From Loxodes magnus (lineage: Eukaryota; Ciliophora; Karyorelictea; Loxodida; Loxodidae), in assembly GCA_946699065.1 (NCBI GenBank), contig CAMPDV010000006.1, positions 1 to 64,000 of the forward strand: 64,000 bases of DNA. Direction: 5' to 3'. The stretch's first letter is position 1. Each line of letters opens with the position of its first letter. Of the stretch, positions 37,191-52,600 are shown one piece after another. The notes beneath the pieces were generated by a model. The model saw only the letters and a program-made list of their open reading frames with translations. It did no database searches and was not told where the DNA came from. Made by a program: the position numbers and the translations under genes.

Positions 37191-37630
37191 TATTTAAATA
37201 AATTTACAGTATCTTATATTAAACAAATAATACGACTTTTATAAATTTAATTTAAACTAAGCATAGACATGCTGCTTTTTTTGAGCAAAGATTTCAAAAA
37301 TATTTTTTATTTTTTTTAATCTAAAAGGGCATTTTTTTCCTTAATCTTTTCAGGTTTTAATTGATTCTATATTCATGAATTTTTTTAATATAAACAAAAA
37401 ATTTTAATAATTTCTCTTGTTCAATTGTTTAACACCTAACTTCTTTTACAATTTAGCAATCAATCATATTTAAAATCAAAATTCAAATTTAAATGAGATA
37501 AATTTAAAATGAAATTTATAAAGTAATTTAAAGCATATGCATTTAGAATTTAAAATCAATTTGAAAATAGAAAACAAATTCTAAAATAAAATACGAAAAA
37601 AAAAATTAGAGCTAATTTAAAAAACGTAGA
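37191..37630. other. AT-rich spacer before the WD40 array
   Basis: AT-rich sequence with no domain, repeat or RNA gene that I recognise. LINE remnant 2 may extend a little into it but the similarity fades. Confidence 0.5.
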
Positions 37631-40600
37631 TGAGACAACTAATGGTCTTACAGGTACCTGTCTTGACGTCCCATAGTCTCACCGTATTATCTACACTTCC
37701 CGATACGATGAACTCTGAATTACTGGATATAGCCACAGCACATACCTAATTAGTGTGACCACTCATGGTCTTACAGGTACCTGTCTTGACGTCCCATAGT
37801 CTCACCGTCTAATCATAACTTCCCGATACGATGAACTTGAATTACTGGATATAGCCACAGCACATACATAATGTGTGTGACCACTCATGGTCTTACAGGT
37901 ACCTGTCTTGACGTCCCATAGTCTCACCGTATTATCTCTACTTCCCGATACGATGAACTCTGAATTACTGGATATAGCCACAGCACATACATAATGTGTG
38001 TGACCACTCATGGTCTTACAGGTACCTGTCTTGACGTCCCATAGTCTCACCGTATTATCTCTACTTCCCGATACGATGAACTCTGAATTACTGGATATAG
38101 CCACAGCACATACCTAATTAGTGTGACCACTCATGGTCTTACAGGTACCTGTCTTGACGTCCCATAGTCTCACCGTCTAATCATAACTTCCCGATACGAT
38201 GAACTCTGAATTACTGGATATAGCCACAGATCATACCTAATTAGTGTGACCACTCATGGTCTTACAGGTACCTGTCTTGACGTCCCATAGTCTCACCGTA
38301 TTATCTCTACTTCCCGATACGATGAACTCAGAATTACTGGATATAGCCACAGCACATACATAATGTGTGTGACCACTCATGGTCTTACAGGTACCTGTCT
38401 TGACGTCCCATAGTCTCACCGTATTATCTCTACTTCCCGATACGATGAACTCTGAATTACTGGATATAGCCACAGCACATACATAATGTGTGTGACCACT
38501 CATGGTCTTACAGGTACCTGTCTTGACGTCCCATAGTCTCACCGTATTATCATAACTTCCCGATACGATGAACTCTGAATTACTGGATATAGCCACAGAT
38601 CATACATAATGTGTGTGATCACTCATGGTCTTACAGGTACCTGTCTTGACGTCCCATAGTCTCACCGTCTAATCATAACTTCCCGATACGATGAACTCTG
38701 AATTACTGGATATAGCCACAGATCATACCTAATTAGTGTGACCACTCATGGTCTTACAGGTACCTGTCTTGACGTCCCATAGTCTCACCGTCTAATCATA
38801 ACTTCCCGATACGATGAACTCTGAATTACTGGATATAGCCACAGCACTTACATAATGTGTGTGACCACTCATGGTCTTACAGGTACCTGTCTTGACGTCC
38901 CATAGTCTCACCGTCTAATCTACACTTCCCGATACGATGAACTCTGAATTACTGGATATAGCCACAGATCATACCTAATTAGTGTGACCACTCATGGTCT
39001 TACAGGTACCTGTCTTGACGTCCCATAGTCTCACCGTCTAATCATAACTTCCCGATACGATGAACTCTGAATTACTGGATATAGCCACAGCACATACCTA
39101 ATTAGTGTGACCACTCATGGTCTTACAGGTACCTGTCTTGACGTCCCATAGTCTCACCATCTAATCATAACTTCCCGATACGATGAACTCTGAATTACTG
39201 GATATAGCCACAGCATATACATAATGTGTGTGACCACTCATGGTCTTACAGGTACCTGTCTTGACGTCCCATAGTCTCACCGTCTAATCATAACTTCCCG
39301 ATACGATGAACTCTGAATTACTGGATATAGCCACAGCATATACCTAATTAGTGTGACCACTCATGGTCTTACAGGTACCTGTCTTGACGTCCCATAGTCT
39401 CACCGTCTAATCTACACTTCCCGATACGATGAACTCTGAATTACTGGATATAGCCACAGCATATACATAATGTGTGTGATCACTCATGGTCTTACAGGTA
39501 CCTGTCTTGACGTCCCATAGTCTCACCGTCTAATCTACACTTCCCGATATGATGAACTCTGAATTACTGGATATAGCCACAGCATATACATAATGTGTGT
39601 GATCACTCATGGTCTTACAGGTACCTGTCTTGACGTCCCATAGTCTCACCGTCTAATCATAACTTCCCGATACGATGAACTCTGAATTACTGGATATAGC
39701 CACAGCACATACCTAATTAGTGTGACCACTCATGGTCTTACAGGTACCTGTCTTGACGTCCCATAGTCTCACCGTCTAATCTACACTTCCCGATACGATG
39801 AACTCTGAATTACTGGATATAGCCACAGCATATACATAATGTGTGTGACCACTCATGGTCTTACAGGTACCTGTCTTGACGTCCCATAGTCTCACCGTCT
39901 AATCATAACTTCCCGATACGATGAACTCTGAATTACTGGATATAGCCACAGCATATACCTAATTAGTGTGACCACTCATGGTCTTACAGGTACCTGTCTT
40001 GACGTCCCATAGTCTCACCGTCTAATCTACACTTCCCGATACGATGAACTCTGAATTACTGGATATAGCCACAGCATATACATAATGTGTGTGATCACTC
40101 ATGGTCTTACAGGTACCTGTCTTGACGTCCCATAGTCTCACCGTCTAATCTACACTTCCCGATATGATGAACTCTGAATTACTGGATATAGCCACAGCAT
40201 ATACATAATGTGTGTGATCACTCATGGTCTTACAGGTACCTGTCTTGACGTCCCATAGTCTCACCGTCTAATCATAACTTCCCGATACGATGAACTCTGA
40301 ATTACTGGATATAGCCACAGCACATACCTAATTAGTGTGACCACTCATGGTCTTACAGGTACCTGTCTTGACGTCCCATAGTCTCACCGTATTATCTCTA
40401 CTTCCCGATACGATGAACTCTGAATTACTGGATATAGCCACAGATCATACCTAATTAGTGTGACCACTCATGGTCTTACAGGTACCTGTCTTGACGTCCC
40501 ATAGTCTCACCGTCTAATCTACACTTCCCGATACGATGAACTCTGAATTACTGGATATAGCCACAGCATATACCTAATTAGTTGACCACTCATGGTCTTA

Positions 40601-43600
40601 CAGGTACCTGTCTTGACGTCCCATAGTCTCACCGTCTAATCATAACTTCCCGATACGATGAACTCTGAATTACTGGATATAGCCACAGCACATACATAAT
40701 GTGTGTGATCACTCATGGTCTTACAGGTACCTGTCTTGACGTCCCATAGTCTCACCGTCTAATCATAACTTCCCGATACGATGAACTCTGAATTACTGGA
40801 TATAGCCACAGCACATACCTAATTAGTGTGACCACTCATGGTCTTACAGGTACCTGTCTTGACGTCCCATAGTCTCACCATCTAATCATAACTTCCCGAT
40901 ACGATGAACTCTGAATTACTGGATATAGCCACAGCACATACCTAATTAGTGTGACCACTCATGGTCTTACAGGTACCTGTCTTGACGTCCCATAGTCTCA
41001 CCATCTAATCATAACTTCCCGATACGATGAACTCTGAATTACTGGATATAGCCACAGCACATACATAATGTGTGTGATCACTCATGGTCTTACAGGTACC
41101 TGTCTTGACGTCCCATAGTCTCACCGTCTAATCATAACTTCCCGATACGATGAACTCTGAATTACTGGATATAGCCACAGCATATACCTAATTAGTGTGA
41201 CCACTCATGGTCTTACAGGTACCTGTCTTGACGTCCCATAGTCTCACCGTCTAATCATAACTTCCCGATACGATGAACTCTGAATTACTGGATATAGCCA
41301 CAGCACATACCTAATTAGTGTGACCACTCATGGTCTTACAGGTACCTGTCTTGACGTCCCATAGTCTCACCATCTAATCATAACTTCCCGATACGATGAA
41401 CTCTGAATTACTGGATATAGCCACAGCATATACATAATGTGTGTGACCACTCATGGTCTTACAGGTACCTGTCTTGACGTCCCATAGTCTCACCGTCTAA
41501 TCATAACTTCCCGATACGATGAACTCTGAATTACTGGATATAGCCACAGCATATACCTAATTAGTGTGACCACTCATGGTCTTACAGGTACCTGTCTTGA
41601 CGTCCCATAGTCTCACCGTCTAATCTACACTTCCCGATACGATGAACTCTGAATTACTGGATATAGCCACAGCATATACATAATGTGTGTGATCACTCAT
41701 GGTCTTACAGGTACCTGTCTTGACGTCCCATAGTCTCACCGTCTAATCTACACTTCCCGATATGATGAACTCTGAATTACTGGATATAGCCACAGCATAT
41801 ACATAATGTGTGTGATCACTCATGGTCTTACAGGTACCTGTCTTGACGTCCCATAGTCTCACCGTCTAATCATAACTTCCCGATACGATGAACTCTGAAT
41901 TACTGGATATAGCCACAGCACATACCTAATTAGTGTGACCACTCATGGTCTTACAGGTACCTGTCTTGACGTCCCATAGTCTCACCATCTAATCATAACT
42001 TCCCGATACGATGAACTCTGAATTACTGGATATAGCCACAGCATATACATAATGTGTGTGACCACTCATGGTCTTACAGGTACCTGTCTTGACGTCCCAT
42101 AGTCTCACCGTCTAATCATAACTTCCCGATACGATGAACTCTGAATTACTGGATATAGCCACAGCATATACATAATGTGTGTGACCACTCATGGTCTTAC
42201 AGGTACCTGTCTTGACGTCCCATAGTCTCACCATCTAATCATAACTTCCCGATACGATGAACTCTGAATTACTGGATATAGCCACAGCATATACATAATG
42301 TGTGTGACCACTCATGGTCTTACAGGTACCTGTCTTGACGTCCCATAGTCTCACCGTCTAATCATAACTTCCCGATACGATGAACTCTGAATTACTGGAT
42401 ATAGCCACAGCATATACCTAATTAGTGTGACCACTCATGGTCTTACAGGTACCTGTCTTGACGTCCCATAGTCTCACCGTCTAATCTACACTTCCCGATA
42501 TGATGAACTCTGAATTACTGGATATAGCCACAGCACATACATAATGTGTGTGATCACTCATGGTCTTACAGGTACCTGTCTTGACGTCCCATAGTCTCAC
42601 CATCTAATCATAACTTCCCGATACGATGAACTCTGAATTACTGGATATAGCCACAGATCATACCTAATTAGTGTGACCACTCATGGTCTTACAGGTACCT
42701 GTCTTGACGTCCCATAGTCTCACCGTCTAATCTAACCTCCCGATACGATGAACTCTGAATTACTGGATATAGCCAAGATCATACCTAATTAGTGTGACCA
42801 CTCATGGTCTTACAGGTACCTGTCTTGACGTCCCATAGTCTCACCGTCTAATCATAACTTCCCGATACGATGAACTCTGAATTACTGGATATAGCCACAG
42901 CACATACCTAATTAGTGTGACCACTCATGGTCTTACAGGTACCTGTCTTGACGTCCCATAGTCTCACCGTATTATCTCTACTTCCCGATACGATGAACTC
43001 TGAATTACTGGATATAGCCACAGATCATACTTAATTAGTGTGACCACTCATGGTCTTACAGGTACCTGTCTTGACGTCCCATAGTCTCACCGTCTAATCA
43101 TAACTTCCCGATACGATGAACTCTGAATTACTGGATATAGCCACAGATCATACCTAATTAGTGTGACCACTCATGGTCTTACAGGTACCTGTCTTGACGT
43201 CCCATAGTCTCACCGTCTAATCTAACCTCCCGATACGATGAACTCTGAATTACTGGATATAGCCACAGATCATACCTAATTAGTGTGACCACTCATGGTC
43301 TTACAGGTACCTGTCTTGACGTCCCATAGTCTCACCGTCTAATCATAACTTCCCGATACGATGAACTCTGAATTACTGGATATAGCCACAGATCATACAT
43401 AATGTGTGTGACCACTCATGGTCTTACAGGTACCTGTCTTGACGTCCCATAGTCTCACCGTATTATCTCTACTTCCCGATACGATGAACTCTGAATTACT
43501 GGATATAGCCACAGATCATACCTAATTAGTGTGACCACTCATGGTCTTACAGGTACCTGTCTTGACGTCCCATAGTCTCACCGTCTAATCATAACTTCCC

Positions 43601-46600
43601 GATACGATGAACTCTGAATTACTGGATATAGCCACAGCACATACCTAATTAGTTGACCACTCATGGTCTTACAGGTACCTGTCTTGACGTCCCATAGTCT
43701 CACCGTCTAATCATAACTTCCCGATACGATGAACTCTGAATTACTGGATATAGCCACAGCATATACATAATGTGTGTGACCACTCATGGTCTTACAGGTA
43801 CCTGTCTTGACGTCCCATAGTCTCACCGTCTAATCATAACTTCCCGATACGATGAACTCTGAATTACTGGATATAGCCACAGCATATACCTAATTAGTGT
43901 GACCACTCATGGTCTTACAGGTACCTGTCTTGACGTCCCATAGTCTCACCGTCTAATCATAACTTCCCGATACGATGAACTCTGAATTACTGGATATAGC
44001 CACAGCACATACATAATGTGTGTGACCACTCATGGTCTTACAGGTACCAGTCTTGACGTCCCATAGTCTCACCGTCTAATCATAACTTCCCGATACGATG
44101 AACTCTGAATTACTGGATATAGCCACAGATCATACCTAATTAGTGTGACCACTCATGGTCTTACAGGTACCTGTCTTGACGTCCCATAGTCTCACCGTCT
44201 AATCATAACTTCCCGATACGATGAACTCTGAATTACTGGATATAGCCACAGCACATACATAATGTGTGTGACCACTCATGGTCTTACAGGTACCAGTCTT
44301 GACGTCCCATAGTCTCACCGTCTAATCTACACTTCCCGATACGATGAACTCTGAATTACTGGATATAGCCACAGATCATACCTAATTAGTGTGACCACTC
44401 ATGGTCTTACAGGTACCAGTCTTGACGTCCCATAGTCTCACCGTCTAATCTACACTTCCCGATACGATGAACTCTGAATTACTGGATATAGCCACAGATC
44501 ATACCTAATTAGTGTGACCACTCATGGTCTTACAGGTACCTGTCTTGACGTCCCATAGTCTCACCGTATTATCTCTACTTCCCGATACGATGAACTCTGA
44601 ATTACTGGATATAGCCACAGCATATACATAATGTGTGTGATCACTCATGGTCTTACAGGTACCTGTCTTGACGTCCCATAGTCTCACCGTCTAATCATAA
44701 CTTCCCGATACGATGAACTCTGAATTACTGGATATAGCCAAAGATCATACATAATGTGTGTGACCACTCATGGTCTTACAGGTACCTGTCTTGACGTCCC
44801 ATAGTCTCACCGTATTATCTCTACTTCCCGATACGATGAACTCTGAATTACTGGATATAGCCACAGCACATACATAATGTGTGTGACCACTCATGGTCTT
44901 ACAGGTACCTGTCTTGACGTCCCATAGTCTCACCGTCTAATCTACACTTCCCGATATGATGAACTCTGAATTACTGGATATAGCCGCAGATCATACCTAA
45001 TTAGTGTGACCACTCATGGTCTTACAGGTACCTGTCTTGACGTCCCATAGTCTCACCGTATTATCTCTACTTCCCGATACGATGAACTCTGAATTACTGG
45101 ATATAGCCACAGATCATACCTAATTAGTGTGACCACTCATGGTCTTACAGGTACCTGTCTTGACGTCCCATAGTCTCACCGTCTAATCATAACTTCCCGA
45201 TACGATGAACTCTGAATTACTGGATATAGCCACAGATCATACCTAATTAGTGTGACCACTCATGGTCTTACAGGTACCTGTCTTGACGTCCCATAGTCTC
45301 ACCGTCTAATCTAACCTCCCGATACGATGAACTCTGAATTACTGGATATAGCCACAGCATATACTTAATTAGTGTGACCACTCATGGTCTTACAGGTACC
45401 TGTCTTGACGTCCCATAGTCTCACCGTCTAATCATAACTTCCCGATACGATGAACTCTGAATTACTGGATATAGCCACAGCACATACCTAATTAGTGTGA
45501 CCACTCATGGTCTTACAGGTACCTGTCTTGACGTCCCATAGTCTCACCGTCTAATCATAACTTCCCGATACGATGAACTCTGAATTACTGGATATAGCCA
45601 CAGATCATACCTAATTAGTGTGACCACTCATGGTCTTACAGGTACCTGTCTTGACGTCCCATAGTCTCACCGTCTAATCATAACTTCCCGATACGATGAA
45701 CTCTGAATTACTGGATATAGCCACAGATCATACATAATGTGTGTGACCACTCATGGTCTTACAGGTACCTGTCTTGACGTCCCATAGTCTCACCGTATTA
45801 TCTCTACTTCCCGATACGATGAACTCTGAATTACTGGATATAGCCACAGATCATACCTAATTAGTGTGACCACTCATGGTCTTACAGGTACCTGTCTTGA
45901 CGTCCCATAGTCTCACCGTCTAATCATAACTTCCCGATACGATGAACTCTGAATTACTGGATATAGCCACAGATCATACCTAATTAGTGTGACCACTCAT
46001 GGTCTTACAGGTACCTGTCTTGACGTCCCATAGTCTCACCGTATTATCTCTACTTCCCGATACGATGAACTCTGAATTACTGGATATAGCCACAGATCAT
46101 ACCTAATTAGTGTGACCACTCATGGTCTTACAGGTACCTGTCTTGACGTCCCATAGTCTCACCGTCTAATCATAACTTCCCGATACGATGAACTCTGAAT
46201 TACTGGATATAGCCACAGATCATACCTAATTAGTGTGACCACTCATGGTCTTACAGGTACCTGTCTTGACGTCCCATAGTCTCACCGTCTAATCTAACCT
46301 CCCGATACGATGAACTCTGAATTACTGGATATAGCCAAGATCATACCTAATTAGTGTGACCACTCATGGTCTTACAGGTACCTGTCTTGACGTCCCATAG
46401 TCTCACCGTCTAATCATAACTTCCCGATACGATGAACTCTGAATTACTGGATATAGCCACAGCACATACCTAATTAGTGTGACCACTCATGGTCTTACAG
46501 GTACCTGTCTTGACGTCCCATAGTCTCACCGTATTATCTCTACTTCCCGATACGATGAACTCTGAATTACTGGATATAGCCACAGATCATACCTAATTAG

Positions 46601-49600
46601 TGTGACCACTCATGGTCTTACAGGTACCTGTCTTGACGTCCCATAGTCTCACCGTCTAATCATAACTTCCCGATACGATGAACTCTGAATTACTGGATAT
46701 AGCCACAGATCATACCTAATTAGTGTGACCACTCATGGTCTTACAGGTACCTGTCTTGACGTCCCATAGTCTCACCGTATTATCTCTACTTCCCGATACG
46801 ATGAACTCTGAATTACTGGATATAGCCACAGATCATACCTAATTAGTGTGACCACTCATGGTCTTACAGGTACCTGTCTTGACGTCCCATAGTCTCACCG
46901 TCTAATCATAACTTCCCGATACGATGAACTCTGAATTACTGGATATAGCCACAGATCATACCTAATTAGTGTGACCACTCATGGTCTTACAGGTACCTGT
47001 CTTGACGTCCCATAGTCTCACCGTCTAATCTAACCTCCCGATACGATGAACTCTGAATTACTGGATATAGCCAAGATCATACCTAATTAGTGTGACCACT
47101 CATGGTCTTACAGGTACCTGTCTTGACGTCCCATAGTCTCACCGTCTAATCATAACTTCCCGATACGATGAACTCTGAATTACTGGATATAGCCACAGCA
47201 CATACCTAATTAGTGTGACCACTCATGGTCTTACAGGTACCTGTCTTGACGTCCCATAGTCTCACCGTCTAATCATAACTTCCCGATACGATGAACTCTG
47301 AATTACTGGATATAGCCACAGATCATACCTAATTAGTGTGACCACTCATGGTCTTACAGGTACCTGTCTTGACGTCCCATAGTCTCACCGTCTAATCATA
47401 ACTTCCCGATACGATGAACTCTGAATTACTGGATATAGCCACAGCACATACCTAATTAGTGTGACCACTCATGGTCTTACAGGTACCTGTCTTGACGTCC
47501 CATAGTCTCACCGTATTATCTCTACTTCCCGATACGATGAACTCTGAATTACTGGATATAGCCACAGATCATACCTAATTAGTGTGACCACTCATGGTCT
47601 TACAGGTACCTGTCTTGACGTCCCATAGTCTCACCGTCTAATCTACACTTCCCGATATGATGAACTCTGAATTACTGGATATAGCCACAGCACATACCTA
47701 ATTAGTGTGACCACTCATGGTCTTACAGGTACCTGTCTTGACGTCCCATAGTCTCACCGTATTATCTCTACTTCCCGATACGATGAACTCTGAATTACTG
47801 GATATAGCCACAGCACATACATAATGTGTGTGACCACTCATGGTCTTACAGGTACCTGTCTTGACGTCCCATAGTCTCACCGTCTAATCTACACTTCCCG
47901 ATATGATGAACTCTGAATTACTGGATATAGCCGCAGCATATACATAATGTGTGTGACCACTCATGGTCTTACAGGTACCTGTCTTGACGTCCCATAGTCT
48001 CACCGTCTAATCATAACTTCCCGATATGATGAACTCTGAATTACTGGATATAGCCGCAGCATATACATAATGTGTGTGACCACTCATGGTCTTACAGGTA
48101 CCTGTCTTGACGTCCCATAGTCTCACCGTCTAATCATAACTTCCCGATACGATGAACTCTGAATTACTGGATATAGCCACAGATCATACCTAATTAGTGT
48201 GACCACTCATGGTCTTACAGGTACCTGTCTTGACGTCCCATAGTCTCACCGTCTAATCTACACTTCCCGATACGATGAACTCTGAATTACTGGATATAGC
48301 CACAGCATATACTTAATTAGTTGACCACTCATGGTCTTACAGGTACCTGTCTTGACGTCCCATAGTCTCACCGTCTAATCATAACTTCCCGATACGATGA
48401 ACTCTGAATTACTGGATATAGCCACAGATCATACCTAATTAGTGTGACCACTCATGGTCTTACAGGTACCTGTCTTGACGTCCCATAGTCTCACCGTCTA
48501 ATCATAACTTCCCGATACGATGAACTCTGAATTACTGGATATAGCCACAGCACATACCTAATTAGTGTGACCACTCATGGTCTTACAGGTACCTGTCTTG
48601 ACGTCCCATAGTCTCACCGTATTATCTCTACTTCCCGATACGATGAACTCTGAATTACTGGATATAGCCACAGCACATACCTAATTAGTGTGACCACTCA
48701 TGGTCTTACAGGTACCTGTCTTGACGTCCCATAGTCTCACCGTATTATCTCTACTTCCCGATACGATGAACTCTGAATTACTGGATATAGCCACAGATCA
48801 TACCTAATTAGTGTGACCACTCATGGTCTTACAGGTACCTGTCTTGACGTCCCATAGTCTCACCGTCTAATCTACACTTCCCGATATGATGAACTCTGAA
48901 TTACTGGATATAGCCACAGCACATACCTAATTAGTGTGACCACTCATGGTCTTACAGGTACCTGTCTTGACGTCCCATAGTCTCACCGTATTATCTCTAC
49001 TTCCCGATACGATGAACTCTGAATTACTGGATATAGCCACAGCACATACATAATGTGTGTGACCACTCATGGTCTTACAGGTACCTGTCTTGACGTCCCA
49101 TAGTCTCACCGTCTAATCTACACTTCCCGATATGATGAACTCTGAATTACTGGATATAGCCGCAGCATATACATAATGTGTGTGACCACTCATGGTCTTA
49201 CAGGTACCTGTCTTGACGTCCCATAGTCTCACCGTCTAATCATAACTTCCCGATACGATGAACTCTGAATTACTGGATATAGCCACAGATCATACCTAAT
49301 TAGTGTGACCACTCATGGTCTTACAGGTACCTGTCTTGACGTCCCATAGTCTCACCGTCTAATCTACACTTCCCGATACGATGAACTCTGAATTACTGGA
49401 TATAGCCACAGCATATACTTAATTAGTTGACCACTCATGGTCTTACAGGTACCTGTCTTGACGTCCCATAGTCTCACCGTATTATCTCTACTTCCCGATA
49501 CGATGAACTCTGAATTACTGGATATAGCCACAGATCATACCTAATTAGTGTGACCACTCATGGTCTTACAGGTACCTGTCTTGACGTCCCATAGTCTCAC

Positions 49601-52600
49601 CGTCTAATCATAACTTCCCGATACGATGAACTCTGAATTACTGGATATAGCCACAGCATATACATAATGTGTGTGATCACTCATGGTCTTACAGGTACCT
49701 GTCTTGACGTCCCATAGTCTCACCGTCTAATCATAACTTCCCGATATGATGAACTCTGAATTACTGGATATAGCCACAGATCATACATAATGTGTGTGAC
49801 CACTCATGGTCTTACAGGTACCTGTCTTGACGTCCCATAGTCTCACCGTATTATCTCTACTTCCCGATACGATGAACTCTGAATTACTGGATATAGCCAC
49901 AGATCATACCTAATTAGTGTGACCACTCATGGTCTTACAGGTACCTGTCTTGACGTCCCATAGTCTCACCGTCTAATCATAACTTCCCGATACGATGAAC
50001 TCTGAATTACTGGATATAGCCACAGATCATACCTAATTAGTGTGACCACTCATGGTCTTACAGGTACCTGTCTTGACGTCCCATAGTCTCACCGTATTAT
50101 CTCTACTTCCCGATACGATGAACTCTGAATTACTGGATATAGCCACAGATCATACCTAATTAGTGTGACCACTCATGGTCTTACAGGTACCTGTCTTGAC
50201 GTCCCATAGTCTCACCGTCTAATCATAACTTCCCGATACGATGAACTCTGAATTACTGGATATAGCCACAGATCATACCTAATTAGTGTGACCACTCATG
50301 GTCTTACAGGTACCTGTCTTGACGTCCCATAGTCTCACCGTATTATCTCTACTTCCCGATACGATGAACTCTGAATTACTGGATATAGCCACAGATCATA
50401 CCTAATTAGTGTGACCACTCATGGTCTTACAGGTACCTGTCTTGACGTCCCATAGTCTCACCGTCTAATCATAACTTCCCGATACGATGAACTCTGAATT
50501 ACTGGATATAGCCACAGATCATACCTAATTAGTGTGACCACTCATGGTCTTACAGGTACCTGTCTTGACGTCCCATAGTCTCACCGTCTAATCATAACTT
50601 CCCGATACGATGAACTCTGAATTACTGGATATAGCCACAGCACATACCTAATTAGTGTGACCACTCATGGTCTTACAGGTACCTGTCTTGACGTCCCATA
50701 GTCTCACCGTATTATCTCTACTTCCCGATACGATGAACTCTGAATTACTGGATATAGCCACAGCACATACATAATGTGTGTGACCACTCATGGTCTTACA
50801 GGTACCTGTCTTGACGTCCCATAGTCTCACCGTCTAATCTACACTTCCCGATATGATGAACTCTGAATTACTGGATATAGCCGCAGCATATACATAATGT
50901 GTGTGACCACTCATGGTCTTACAGGTACCTGTCTTGACGTCCCATAGTCTCACCGTATTATCTCTACTTCCCGATACGATGAACTCTGAATTACTGGATA
51001 TAGCCACAGATCATACCTAATTAGTGTGACCACTCATGGTCTTACAGGTACCTGTCTTGACGTCCCATAGTCTCACCGTCTAATCATAACTTCCCGATAC
51101 GATGAACTCTGAATTACTGGATATAGCCACAGATCATACATAATGTGTGTGACCACTCATGGTCTTACAGGTACCTGTCTTGACGTCCCATAGTCTCACC
51201 GTATTATCTCTACTTCCCGATACGATGAACTCTGAATTACTGGATATAGCCAAGATCATACCTAATTAGTGTGACCACTCATGGTCTTACAGGTACCTGT
51301 CTTGACGTCCCATAGTCTCACCGTATTATCTCTACTTCCCGATACGATGAACTCTGAATTACTGGATATAGCCACAGATCATACCTAATTAGTGTGACCA
51401 CTCATGGTCTTACAGGTACCTGTCTTGACGTCCCATAGTCTCACCGTATTATCTCTACTTCCCGATACGATGAACTCTGAATTACTGGATATAGCCAAGA
51501 TCATACCTAATTAGTGTGACCACTCATGGTCTTACAGGTACCTGTCTTGACGTCCCATAGTCTCACCGTCTAATCTACACTTCCCGATATGATGAACTCT
51601 GAATTACTGGATATAGCCACAGCATATACATAATGTGTGTGATCACTCATGGTCTTACAGGTACCTGTCTTGACGTCCCATAGTCTCACCGTCTAATCAT
51701 AACTTCCCGATACGATGAACTCTGAATTACTGGATATAGCCACAGATCATACCTAATTAGTGTGACCACTCATGGTCTTACAGGTACCTGTCTTGACGTC
51801 CCATAGTCTCACCGTCTAATCATAACTTCCCGATACGATGAACTCTGAATTACTGGATATAGCCACAGCATATACATAATGTGTGTGATCACTCATGGTC
51901 TTACAGGTACCTGTCTTGACGTCCCATAGTCTCACCGTCTAATCATAACTTCCCGATACGATGAACTCTGAATTACTGGATATAGCCACAGATCATACCT
52001 AATTAGTGTGACCACTCATGGTCTTACAGGTACCTGTCTTGACGTCCCATAGTCTCACCGTCTAATCATAACTTCCCGATATGATGAACTCTGAATTACT
52101 GGATATAGCCACAGCATATACATAATGTGTGTGATCACTCATGGTCTTACAGGTACCTGTCTTGACGTCCCATAGTCTCACCGTATTATCTCTACTTCCC
52201 GATACGATGAACTCTGAATTACTGGATATAGCCAAGATCATACCTAATTAGTGTGACCACTCATGGTCTTACAGGTACCTGTCTTGACGTCCCATAGTCT
52301 CACCGTATTATCTCTACTTCCCGATACGATGAACTCTGAATTACTGGATATAGCCACAGATCATACCTAATTAGTGTGACCACTCATGGTCTTACAGGTA
52401 CCTGTCTTGACGTCCCATAGTCTCACCGTCTAATCATAACTTCCCGATACGATGAACTCTGAATTACTGGATATAGCCACAGATCATACCTAATTAGTGT
52501 GACCACTCATGGTCTTACAGGTACCTGTCTTGACGTCCCATAGTCTCACCGTATTATCTCTACTTCCCGATACGATGAACTCTGAATTACTGGATATAGC